Positions 1 through 7,579 of a DNA stretch of 64,000 nucleotides are shown one piece after another. The stretch comes from Akkermansiaceae bacterium UBA7331 (GTDB taxonomy: Bacteria; Verrucomicrobiota; Verrucomicrobiia; Verrucomicrobiales; Akkermansiaceae). The translations under genes and the position numbers were made by a program. Position 1 is the first letter of the stretch; each line of letters starts with the position of its first letter. Under the pieces are notes generated by a model that searched no databases, had not been told where the DNA came from, and saw only the letters and a list, made by a program, of their open reading frames with translations. The stretch covers positions 1 to 64,000 of the forward strand of contig DKPP01000007.1 in the NCBI GenBank assembly GCA_002471255.1, given 5' to 3'.

Positions 1-204
1 AAAGTAAATGCGGGCTTCTTAGGGAATCCTTCCTTAAGCCAAAGCATTCACGGAGCGAAAGTTGGCTCAACAGCCGTACAAATTGGTGCAGGGGTGACAG
101 TTCCTCTGAATCAAAATAGTTCCATTTTTGCTGAAGCAAATGCTGATTTCCGCAGCAAGCAAAACAGCGTCAATGGTAGCATCGGTTATCGTTACGATTT
201 CTAA
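1..204 (+). CDS. C-terminal end of an autotransporter-like outer-membrane beta-barrel protein (5' truncated by window)
   Basis: The reading frame is open from the first base to a TAA at 202-204 and gives the last 67 residues of a protein. Polar and hydrophobic residues alternate as in membrane beta-strands (for example FAEANADFRSK) and the protein ends in GYRYDF. A C-terminal aromatic residue after a short amphipathic strand is the usual BAM recognition signal of outer-membrane beta-barrels, and the pattern fits the last strands of an autotransporter barrel. The passenger domain lies outside the window, so substrate and role cannot be stated. A strong hairpin terminator follows about 50 bases downstream. 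Confidence 0.65.
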   Translation, partial: KVNAGFLGNPSLSQSIHGAKVGSTAVQIGAGVTVPLNQNSSIFAEANADFRSKQNSVNGSIGYRYDF

Positions 205-254
205 TCTATTTGCCTAAGTAGCAAATATTTTGCGACCTAGCTTATAATTTAATT

Positions 255-289
255 GCCAGTATAGTCTCATCACTATACTGGCGATTTTT
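255..289 (+). terminator. Rho-independent terminator after the autotransporter gene
   Basis: A perfect 11-bp stem (GCCAGTATAGT at 255-265 with its complement at 272-282), a 6-base loop and a following T-run (285-289). Confidence 0.9.
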
Positions 290-335
290 ATCTATAGACC
301 TGTTTATTAGTTCTATAGGAGGGCTTTACTAATTA

Positions 336-1478
336 TTAATCTTTGTTTAAAGACCAAGTTTTTTTGTAATTAAGTATTGGTTGATCTCCATCAAACTCAA
401 TAGGCAACCAGATATAACGACCATCAATGGCATTATTCGGTTTCCATTCGTCAGCCATAAAGATAAAAGTATCTTTTTTGCCTTCTACCGGTAAGACATA
501 TGTACTTTGTCCTCCAAAAGTGATGTTAGCATCATTGCCTTGGCATGGGTTTGCCAATTCTTTCCATGGGCCTAGAATGTGAGACGCTATTCCGGAGCGA
601 GCTGCATTAGGAGCCCATCCTGTACACCCTGAACCAATGAAATAATATTGGTCGCCTTTTTTGAAAAGGGTTGGTGCTTCCATTAATCGATTATGAAAAA
701 TACGTACGTATTTGCCGGTGTGAGCAGTGAAGTCGGGTGTTAATTCCGCGATATGAGTCGTATTATTTTCTTCTGAAGAATAAATGTGATAGGCTTTCCC
801 ATCTTGATCGATGAATAAAGTCATATCTCTGGCCATTTGTCCTCCTTCAAAATCTCGACGAATCAAGGTGTATTCTCCTTGATTATAATGGTTTTTATCA
901 TCAAATGGCTTGTCTAATGGTTTCTTTTGATCTTCCGGCATTCCTATTGGCCATTTCCCGGGATTGATACGCCCCGCGTGTAAAAATTGATAGGGACCGG
1001 TGACCTTGTCTGCAATGGCTACTCCGGAATGGGCTGATAAGTAACCTCGTCCTTTTCTTTCTAGGTGAAACCACATAACATATTTATCGGTCACCGGATT
1101 ATAAATTACTTTAGGGCGTTCAAGGATGCATTCTTTTGTGATAGGGGATTCAGGGTCATCACTTACGGGTAAGGCAATGCCTTCATCTTTCCAATTGCAC
1201 AAATCTTTTGATGAATAACAATGAACTCCAACATGGGCTTTGTTGCCGGCATCTCCGGCGATTTTGTGTTCGCCAAACCAATAATATTGCTCTGTTTTTG
1301 GATCAAATATGACTCCTCCCCCATGAGCATTGATGTGGACTCCATGGTTATCTTTCCAAATTTCTTTAGGAATGAATGTGTTATAATGATTTATATCTAT
1401 ATTGGATTTATTATTAGCTAATATAGTTGATGCTAATAGTGTCCCCATTAGTGGTAATGTTTTGTATAGAGGGTTCAT
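336..1478 (-). CDS. Secreted glycoside hydrolase, family 43-like five-bladed beta-propeller
   Basis: 380 residues starting with a signal-peptide-like segment (hydrophobic stretch around residues 7-21, plausible cleavage after ILA), so the enzyme is probably exported to the periplasm or surface. The first blade contains NAHGGGVIFDP and YYWFGEHK, and a later blade contains MEAPTLFKKGDQYYFIGS, where the Glu is in the position of the GH43 general acid. These are hallmarks of GH43-type arabinosidase/xylosidase/exo-galactosidase propellers; the substrate cannot be read from sequence. The gene is monocistronic and divergent from the permease gene on the right. TATAAA lies directly before the ATG, too close to be an ordinary -10 for this start. 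Family confident, specificity unknown. Confidence 0.85.
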   Translation of the reverse strand: MNPLYKTLPLMGTLLASTILANNKSNIDINHYNTFIPKEIWKDNHGVHINAHGGGVIFDPKTEQYYWFGEHKIAGDAGNKAHVGVHCYSSKDLCNWKDEGIALPVSDDPESPITKECILERPKVIYNPVTDKYVMWFHLERKGRGYLSAHSGVAIADKVTGPYQFLHAGRINPGKWPIGMPEDQKKPLDKPFDDKNHYNQGEYTLIRRDFEGGQMARDMTLFIDQDGKAYHIYSSEENNTTHIAELTPDFTAHTGKYVRIFHNRLMEAPTLFKKGDQYYFIGSGCTGWAPNAARSGIASHILGPWKELANPCQGNDANITFGGQSTYVLPVEGKKDTFIFMADEWKPNNAIDGRYIWLPIEFDGDQPILNYKKTWSLNKD

Positions 1479-1596
1479 TTTATATTTTTATCGTGTTAAA
1501 AATGGATAAAAGCCAGCAGATATATTGGTTTTTCAAAGAATACGTTATTTGGGCTTGGTTTCTACAATAATTATTTCATATTACCCTTTCTGCATT

Positions 1597-3219
1597 ATGA
1601 AGAATTTTTTGGGTGGGCATATTAGTTTGACTCTTGCGTTGAGGTATCTGAATCCTTTACGTACATTTTTTTCCATTATTACCTTGATTTGTTTGATTGG
1701 CGTTGCTTTGGGCGTCATGGTTCTTATTGTTGTATTATCCGTCATGGGTGGATTACAAAAAGAGATTCAAGGTAGGTTGTTTGCCCATTCTCCTCACGTA
1801 CAAGTTTCTCAAGTCGATCAATGGGGATCAAGACGTCCGATCGAAAATTGGCAAGAATTGGCTGACCAATTAATATCTGTGCCCGGGGTGAAGTCTTCTT
1901 ATGCCCTCATTGAAGATTATTCTTTGGTAGATGCTGATGGTCGCCACCGTCCTTGTTTTTTTCGTGCCATTGATACTGAAAATACAGAGCAATTAGGCGA
2001 GTTGAAAAATTTGGTTAAAGCCGGTAATGCAGAGTTAGACATGGGTGAAAAGGCCGTGATCTCTTCCCAAATGTCTGAATCGATGCATGCCGGAGTTGGT
2101 AGTACGATTCGTTTATATACGACCAGAAATTTCCAAGAAGTTTCCAATGCATACAGCCAAACCGAATTACCTTTAGTTTCGGATAAATTTACCGAAGAGT
2201 TAAAAGTTTTAAAATCTTCTGCCGATAAGATTAAGGTTTTAGATAAAACCGAATCTTTATCTACGGATGAAATGAAAAATGCTGCTAATAATTTAGTGAC
2301 CATCTTAAACTCCAAAATTCGTGATAAAGAGCGCGAGCCTCTTGATAAGCTTTATGATGTAATCAATGAATCGAGTCTTGAAGGTGACCAGGTTGTTTTC
2401 CCTAGCGGCACTAAAGAAATGTGGGGTAAATCAATAGAAACTTTACTTACTCAGGACAAAAATGCGGTTGATATGGATAGTTTTTCACAAATCAAACAGT
2501 TTGTATTACCTAAAGATCTTGAAGTAATTGGAGTTTATCAATCATCCCAACATACTCCGAGCCCTGATATGTTTATTCCTTTAGGCATTGGACAGGAATT
2601 ATTAGGTTATCAAGATGATTTGGTGCTAGGCGTAGCTCTTCGAGTCGATGATCCTTATAATGTATCTACTATTTTGCCTTCCTTGCAAGCTAAGCTTGAT
2701 TCCATAGCTCCGGAAGGGGTCAAATATTCCTTAGATACTTGGATGGAACGTTTTAATTCATTCTTTGAATTGATGCAAAAGGAGAGAACGATGATGAGCT
2801 TTGTTTTATCATTTATCTCTTTAATTTCAGCATTTTGTATTATGGCTGTTATGTTCACCGTCTCTATTCAGCGTAAGAAAGAAATTGCCGTGATGAAAGC
2901 CTTAGGCGCCACTCCGGGGCAAATCGTTCGCGTATTCTTATGGCAAGGTGTGATTATCGGTTTTGTGGGAGCCATCTTGGGGATCGGTTTAGGTTTATTG
3001 GTGCTACATTATCGTTCACAAATTCAGTTTGGGCTTTCATCTATCGGGTTTGACCCGTTCCCAATGAGTTTCCATGGCACGGAATTGCCTGCATTAATTG
3101 ATTGGTCTGAAATGATTTGGCAAGGCATTAAGGCCTTTATTATGGTAGTAATCGCCTCTATTGTTCCTGCCTTAATTACATCTCGCCAAGATCCGGCAAA
3201 AGCTTTAAGAGGATTATAA
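1597..3219 (+). CDS. lolC: LolC/LolE-family (FtsX-like) ABC transporter permease with an enlarged periplasmic domain
   Basis: 540 residues from the ATG at 1597; an in-frame TTG at 1525 would add 24 residues, but the family begins with the 'LALRYLNPLRTFFS' cytoplasmic helix soon after MKNFLGG, so the ATG is preferred. One transmembrane helix near residues 20-45 is followed by a large periplasmic MacB-like domain and three C-terminal helices (about 405-530) with the FtsX pattern KKEIAVMKALGAT. The protein would work with a LolD-type ATPase (absent here) in releasing lipoproteins from the inner membrane. The usual length is about 400-415 residues; the excess is a Lys/Glu/Asp-rich insertion of roughly 125 residues (about 177-300). 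It is followed after 3 bases by the next gene, so the two are probably cotranscribed. Confidence 0.85.
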   Translation: MKNFLGGHISLTLALRYLNPLRTFFSIITLICLIGVALGVMVLIVVLSVMGGLQKEIQGRLFAHSPHVQVSQVDQWGSRRPIENWQELADQLISVPGVKSSYALIEDYSLVDADGRHRPCFFRAIDTENTEQLGELKNLVKAGNAELDMGEKAVISSQMSESMHAGVGSTIRLYTTRNFQEVSNAYSQTELPLVSDKFTEELKVLKSSADKIKVLDKTESLSTDEMKNAANNLVTILNSKIRDKEREPLDKLYDVINESSLEGDQVVFPSGTKEMWGKSIETLLTQDKNAVDMDSFSQIKQFVLPKDLEVIGVYQSSQHTPSPDMFIPLGIGQELLGYQDDLVLGVALRVDDPYNVSTILPSLQAKLDSIAPEGVKYSLDTWMERFNSFFELMQKERTMMSFVLSFISLISAFCIMAVMFTVSIQRKKEIAVMKALGATPGQIVRVFLWQGVIIGFVGAILGIGLGLLVLHYRSQIQFGLSSIGFDPFPMSFHGTELPALIDWSEMIWQGIKAFIMVVIASIVPALITSRQDPAKALRGL

Positions 3220-3222
3220 AAA

Positions 3223-4071
3223 ATGGATATTTTTATTGTAAAAAACTCGCAGAAGGCTGGTCCTTACCCAGTCATCGAGGTTATTTCTATGTTGGAATCA
3301 GGTGCGATTGCTCCTGATGTGAAAGGATGGCATAAAGGATGCGAATCTTGGATGCCATTGAAAAGTTTACCTGCTTTAGATGATTATTTTAATCCCAAAG
3401 TAGAAAAATCTGATTCACAAGAATCAATTGATGGTTCTTCCGATTCCGCATCTGCGCCTGATATGCAAGATGCGGCACAAAATGATTCTAATCCCCAGGT
3501 AGTACTGCAAGTCGCCGTACCGAATCCTTGGCTGCGTTTTTCGGCACGCATGTTTGATATCATTTTGTTTACCTGTTTATATTTTGTCGTATTACGATAT
3601 TCTTTTCAGGGGTTTCAAGACTGGTTTATAATGCCTACGCCTGAGCATACATTATTATACATTTGTGTGCCGTTCGTTATCATCGAATCATTATTGTTAA
3701 GTACATGGGGCACTACTCCGGGTAAGGCTATTATGGGGATCCGCGTGCGTACTTTTCTTGGCCAAAAACTTAATTTTCTCAAAGCCCTCAAAAGATCGGC
3801 GTGGGTAATGGTTTTGGGTACAGGCTGTTTCATTAGTTTGTTTCCTTTAGTGGCTCTTTTCTTGAGCTGGTGGAGTGTTCGCCGTGTAGGTATGGCTACT
3901 TGGGATATGAAATTGGGTGTCTCGCCCATGATATCTACTAAAACAAGCTCGATACGTTATGTAGTGCTATTTTTATCTTTGTTATTATTAACAAATGCAA
4001 TGGATGTCGTGCTCGAACCATGGGTTCCTCAAATACAGGTTATGATAAATGAAATGTTATCATCCAAATAA
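3223..4071 (+). CDS. GYF_2 (DUF4339)-RDD domain membrane protein
   Basis: 282 residues. Residues 1-57 form a GYF_2-type module (FIVKNSQKAGPYPVIEV ... GWHKGCESWMPL), a cytoplasmic peptide-binding-like fold often fused to membrane domains. A Ser/Asp-rich linker (about 60-95) leads to an RDD domain with Arg/Asp at the start of its first helix (LRFSARMFDIILF), then WGTTPGKAIMGIRV between helices, and four predicted membrane segments in all. Function is unknown for the family. It starts 3 bases after the lolC stop, which suggests a shared transcript and translational coupling. Confidence 0.8.
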   Translation: MDIFIVKNSQKAGPYPVIEVISMLESGAIAPDVKGWHKGCESWMPLKSLPALDDYFNPKVEKSDSQESIDGSSDSASAPDMQDAAQNDSNPQVVLQVAVPNPWLRFSARMFDIILFTCLYFVVLRYSFQGFQDWFIMPTPEHTLLYICVPFVIIESLLLSTWGTTPGKAIMGIRVRTFLGQKLNFLKALKRSAWVMVLGTGCFISLFPLVALFLSWWSVRRVGMATWDMKLGVSPMISTKTSSIRYVVLFLSLLLLTNAMDVVLEPWVPQIQVMINEMLSSK

Positions 4072-4143
4072 TAATTAAAGAACGGATGTACTGAATTTGG
4101 CTTCACATAAGGCATAATTCGGAGCATAGTAACAAAAAACGTT

Positions 4144-4923
4144 ATGGCAGATATTCATCCAACCGCAGTCATTCATCCAAGTGCAAAAATAGCTGATGAT
4201 GTAAAAATCGGCCCATTTTGCGTAGTAGGCGAAAATGTTACCCTCGGCGAAGGTTGCGTGTTGATTAGCCACGTTGTTTTGGAAGGCCCTTCCACTTTCG
4301 GGAAGAACAATGAGTTTCATCCATTTTGCCGTATTGGTGGCAAAAGTCAGGATTTGAAATACAAATGTGAACCTACCTATTTAGAAGTAGGTGATAATAA
4401 CGTTTTCCGTGAATACGCGACCATTAACCGTGCTACTGATGCAGGTGATGCTACTCGCGTAGGTAGTAATTGTCTGTTCTTAGTTTCCTGCCACGCAGGT
4501 CACGATTGCCAAATTGGTGACAATGTTATTTTCTCCGGTTATGCAACAGCTGCAGGCCACGTAACCATTGGTGATTACGCGATTCTAGCAGGTTGCTGTG
4601 CTGTCCACCAGTTTTGTTATATTGGTGCTCATAGTATGGTCGCAGCTATGGCTCGTGTCGCTCAAGATGTGCTTCCTTACACAATTGTTGAGGGACATCC
4701 GGCTTCGACTCGCGCTATTAACGTAGTAGGTATGCAGCGTCGCGGTTTTACTGAGGATGATGTTCGTTCCGTAAAATTGGCTTATAGAAAATTGTTTGTA
4801 AACAAAGAATTGACTGTTGAGCAAGCTTTAGGTGAGATGGAATCTTCCAAATATGCCGATAATGCTTGTATGAAAGAGATCATCAACAGCGTTAAGTCTT
4901 CAGAACGTGGTTTTTGCCATTAA
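4144..4923 (+). CDS. lpxA: Acyl-ACP:UDP-N-acetylglucosamine O-acyltransferase, first step of lipid A synthesis
   Basis: 259 residues with the left-handed beta-helix hexapeptide pattern throughout the N-terminal two thirds (IHPTAVIHPSAKI, VKIGPFCVVG, DCQIGDNVIFSG) and the LpxA C-terminal helical domain. The catalytic histidine is H120 in CHAGHDCQIG. It transfers a 3-hydroxyacyl chain from ACP to O3 of UDP-GlcNAc in the cytoplasm, so the organism makes a lipid A-type outer membrane. Typical family length. There is no clear Shine-Dalgarno; candidate -10 hexamers (CATAAT 4113-4118, CATAGT 4124-4129) lie close upstream. The phosphatase gene follows 14 bases after the stop. Confidence 0.96.
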   Translation: MADIHPTAVIHPSAKIADDVKIGPFCVVGENVTLGEGCVLISHVVLEGPSTFGKNNEFHPFCRIGGKSQDLKYKCEPTYLEVGDNNVFREYATINRATDAGDATRVGSNCLFLVSCHAGHDCQIGDNVIFSGYATAAGHVTIGDYAILAGCCAVHQFCYIGAHSMVAAMARVAQDVLPYTIVEGHPASTRAINVVGMQRRGFTEDDVRSVKLAYRKLFVNKELTVEQALGEMESSKYADNACMKEIINSVKSSERGFCH

Positions 4924-4937
4924 TTAAAGTTGATTCC

Positions 4938-5597
4938 ATGAAAAAAGGGATTGTTTTTGATTTGGACGGCACCCTTGTGGATTCGATTCCGGGGATTTCC
5001 GAAGGCTTAAACTTAGCATTAAGTTCTTTGAATTATCCTACGCATTCGGAAGAGTCGATCCGTAAAATGGTGGGGCAGGGGGCGAGAGAATTATGTCGAG
5101 CCGCTTTAAGCATACCAAAGGGTGAGGAGTTGCAGAAATCACAGATTGATGCTTTGCTAGGAGCTTTTATGAAGGAATATCCTCAAGTTTGGCTTGAAGG
5201 AACAAATATCTTCGAAGGTGTTCTTGATGGGTTGTCTCGTTTAAAAGAAAAAGGACTAAAATTGGCCGTTCTCTCTAACAAACCACACGAAGTAACTGCC
5301 CCTATGGTGAAAACCTTATTTCCTCAGTGCGACTTTGAGCCAATAATGGGTTATTCATCTCAATTTCCACGAAAACCGGATCCTGCCGCTTTATTACATA
5401 TCATCGATATGTGGGGCTTCTCCCTTGATGAAGTCTGTTTAGTAGGAGATTCCATCCACGATGGCGAAACTGCTACTAATGCCTCTGTAGATTTTGTGCC
5501 GGTAGGGTGGGGATATTGTAATCGTGAAGAATTACAAAATTATGGTGCCATTCACGATGATGTAGCATCGTTATTTAGGCACTTACAGACTTTATAG
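4938..5597 (+). CDS. gph: HAD-superfamily phosphatase, phosphoglycolate phosphatase-like
   Basis: 219 residues from the ATG at 4938, chosen over an upstream in-frame ATG (4914) that overlaps lpxA because the HAD nucleophile motif should sit near the N-terminus. Motif I is FDLDGTLVDS, motif II is the Ser in LSNKPHEV, motif III is the Lys in PRKPDPAALL and motif IV is GDSIHDGETA; a helical cap lies between I and II. This matches Gph/PGPase-type phosphatases that remove 2-phosphoglycolate formed during DNA repair, but HAD substrate range is broad and the exact substrate is inferred. Probably expressed with lpxA. Confidence 0.85.
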   Translation: MKKGIVFDLDGTLVDSIPGISEGLNLALSSLNYPTHSEESIRKMVGQGARELCRAALSIPKGEELQKSQIDALLGAFMKEYPQVWLEGTNIFEGVLDGLSRLKEKGLKLAVLSNKPHEVTAPMVKTLFPQCDFEPIMGYSSQFPRKPDPAALLHIIDMWGFSLDEVCLVGDSIHDGETATNASVDFVPVGWGYCNREELQNYGAIHDDVASLFRHLQTL

Positions 5598-5612
5598 TTT
5601 GGTTATATGGCA

Positions 5613-6068
5613 TTAGGAAATGCCATATTCAGCCCATGAGCTGCTTGTTTCCCATACTCTAACTCGTTCTAAAATGACCGAGTCTCTTACAGGCCAAGGA
5701 ATCATGCCTTCAGATGCTTGCTTAAGTGCATTAGCGGCAAATTCGTATATAGTTCTGGCCATTACTTCACTAGTAGGATCTTCTTTTTCAAAAGGAATGA
5801 TTCGTTGACCATATGCCTCTACTAGTTGTGAAAAATGAGGATCTTCCGTATTCATGCAAAGAGCATGATCGAATTGCTCAAGAAAGTCATTCATCATCGC
5901 TTTAATGGCTTTGAAATCCATAATCATATCATTTTCATCCAAAGTCTCTGCTCGGAATACCAATTCAACGGATCTCGTGTGACCGTGTGGAAATTGGCAA
6001 TTGCCCGGATGCTTGGATAAAAGATGTCCGCTTTCCAGTTCGATGCATTTACAAATACGATAGGTCAT
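5613..6068 (-). CDS. queD: 6-carboxy-5,6,7,8-tetrahydropterin synthase family protein (queuosine pathway)
   Basis: 151 residues from the ATG at 6068. The zinc site (H15, H28, H30 in ELESGH and FPHGH) and the catalytic Cys24 four residues before HGH are present, as in QueD/PTPS enzymes that convert 7,8-dihydroneopterin triphosphate on the way to queuosine or 7-deazaguanines. The ATG at 6098 would add ten residues, but a promoter (TTGATT-16-TATCAT) overlaps that stretch and ends 9 bases before 6068, which supports the shorter form. No other que genes lie nearby. Convergent with gph. Confidence 0.88.
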   Translation of the reverse strand: MTYRICKCIELESGHLLSKHPGNCQFPHGHTRSVELVFRAETLDENDMIMDFKAIKAMMNDFLEQFDHALCMNTEDPHFSQLVEAYGQRIIPFEKEDPTSEVMARTIYEFAANALKQASEGMIPWPVRDSVILERVRVWETSSSWAEYGIS

Positions 6069-6077
6069 GACAGGCTG

Positions 6078-6105
6078 ATGATAAGGATTATTGTGCAAGA
6101 ATCAA
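6078..6105 (-). promoter_or_regulatory. Putative sigma-70 promoter of queD
   Basis: On the minus strand TTGATT (6105-6100), a 16-base spacer and TATCAT (6083-6078), ending 9 bases before the ATG. The transcript would carry a leader of only 2-4 bases. Confidence 0.5.
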
Positions 6106-6234
6106 TCATAAAGGCAGTCTGTTATCTGTCTTATTGCTCGGAGTATTTTTTTATTTTATTTCAACACTTTGGCTAAATTTGATGACTATTACTTAGGTCA
6201 TCTGATCTCTTATATTCATAAAACCGTAACCGTT

Positions 6235-7527
6235 ATGGAGACTTTTGGAAATATTATACTGACACTCATAGGCTTAATTCTTATTTTTTCTGTGATTAGG
6301 TCTGCTTGTAAGGTGGGATTAATGAATTATCCTTCTTCTGAAATTATTTCTCGGTCAACGGCGCGTTGCGTTTATTATTTCTTTAGAAGAATGAATTCTA
6401 AAACAGATAGCTATGCTGAAATGCAATGGAAACTTACTTGGTTTAGTCCATTGTTTATGTTGGGGATGATTTCGAGCTACTTCTTTATTACTTTAGTTGG
6501 GTTTGCTTGTTTATATATGAGTTTTGGTTCGGAGCCCGATTTTGTGAAAGCGTGTATTTCTAGTGGATCAGCTTTGAGTACTTTAGGCTTTTTTACTCCT
6601 CATGGTCATAGCGGACAAATTATATCTATTATAGAAGGTGGAGTGGGCTTGGGGGTTATCGTGTTTTTAATTACATTCATACCTGGGTATCAGTCTGTAG
6701 TACAAGCGAGAGAAAATAAGTCTGCTTGGCTTTATGCACGCACTAATCAAGATCCGAACTGCGCTTCTTTCTATTCTTGGCTCAACCGATTGGAAGACAG
6801 AGATCATTTGCAATCTTTTTGGAATAATTGGGAAGACTACTTGAGAATGATTGGTGATACTCATTCGGAATCACCTGTTTTGTTGTTTACTCCTTCTGTG
6901 CGTTCCGGTCAATCGTGGTTAATCACAACATTTGCCATTATGGATGCTGTTAATTTAATGGTTACCTCGATTCAAGTAAAATATATAGGCGCTGCTGTGG
7001 CTTGTTTGGAAGAAGGTGTGTATTCTCTGACTCGTATTATGCAGGCAATTCAAGTTCTCCCTATGTTACACGAGCCTAGATCTCGTGTTTTAGTGAGTCG
7101 AGAAGCCTATGATCGTATGTGTGATCAGCTAGTCCTTTATGGTTTTAAATTAAAAGAAGACCATGATAGATCATGGAGAGAGTTTAACGAAAACAGATCT
7201 CGTTATGAATATTCTCTTATGGTCTTAGCTAAGGTATCTTTTGTTAAATTAAGCGATAAATTATTGAATCTCGGTTATAATAATATCGACGACGTTCCTG
7301 TTATAGTTTCTTCTAAGCGCGATTATGTGGAATTGGATCCGGTGACAAATTCAGAAGATCAAGCAGACTCTAATATGGATAAAACCACACCTGCTGCTGA
7401 ATCTGTAGACACTGAATCTAAAATTGGTGATGTGAAGGATAATGCCGATGAGCTTAATCCTAGTGCCGCTTCAGATAATGTTTCTGAGCCTCAAAAAGCG
7501 GTACTGCCTAATGAAGGAAATAAATAA
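6235..7527 (+). CDS. Ion-channel-like integral membrane protein of unknown function
   Basis: 430 residues from the ATG at 6235; a TTG at 6169 in frame would add 22. Helices are predicted near residues 4-24 and 82-108, then a pore-loop-like segment with SGSALSTLGFFTPHG (about 120-135) and a further hydrophobic helix (IIEGGVGLGVIVFLITFIPG). The TLGF-type loop followed by a helix resembles the re-entrant selectivity loop of two-TM potassium channels and Trk/Ktr subunits, but there is a single loop and no canonical GYG. A soluble helical region with FYSWLNRLEDRD and WNNWEDYLRMIGD follows, and the last 80 residues are acidic and disordered. No transport partner is adjacent. Function not known. Confidence 0.6.
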   Translation: METFGNIILTLIGLILIFSVIRSACKVGLMNYPSSEIISRSTARCVYYFFRRMNSKTDSYAEMQWKLTWFSPLFMLGMISSYFFITLVGFACLYMSFGSEPDFVKACISSGSALSTLGFFTPHGHSGQIISIIEGGVGLGVIVFLITFIPGYQSVVQARENKSAWLYARTNQDPNCASFYSWLNRLEDRDHLQSFWNNWEDYLRMIGDTHSESPVLLFTPSVRSGQSWLITTFAIMDAVNLMVTSIQVKYIGAAVACLEEGVYSLTRIMQAIQVLPMLHEPRSRVLVSREAYDRMCDQLVLYGFKLKEDHDRSWREFNENRSRYEYSLMVLAKVSFVKLSDKLLNLGYNNIDDVPVIVSSKRDYVELDPVTNSEDQADSNMDKTTPAAESVDTESKIGDVKDNADELNPSAASDNVSEPQKAVLPNEGNK

Positions 7528-7558
7528 AGCTGCCATATCATAAGATACGACAGCTTTA
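7525..7558. terminator. Bidirectional hairpin terminator between two convergent genes
   Basis: TAAAGCTG at 7525-7532 pairs with CAGCTTTA at 7551-7558, and TATC/GATA extends the stem inward to an ATAA loop, with two mismatches. T/A-rich flanks occur on both sides. Confidence 0.7.
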
Positions 7559-7579
7559 TAAATAAGGCTAATTGATAAA

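Noticed and set aside
5620..6020. Plus-strand open frames across queD
   Set aside because: They are antisense shadows of a clearly conserved gene.
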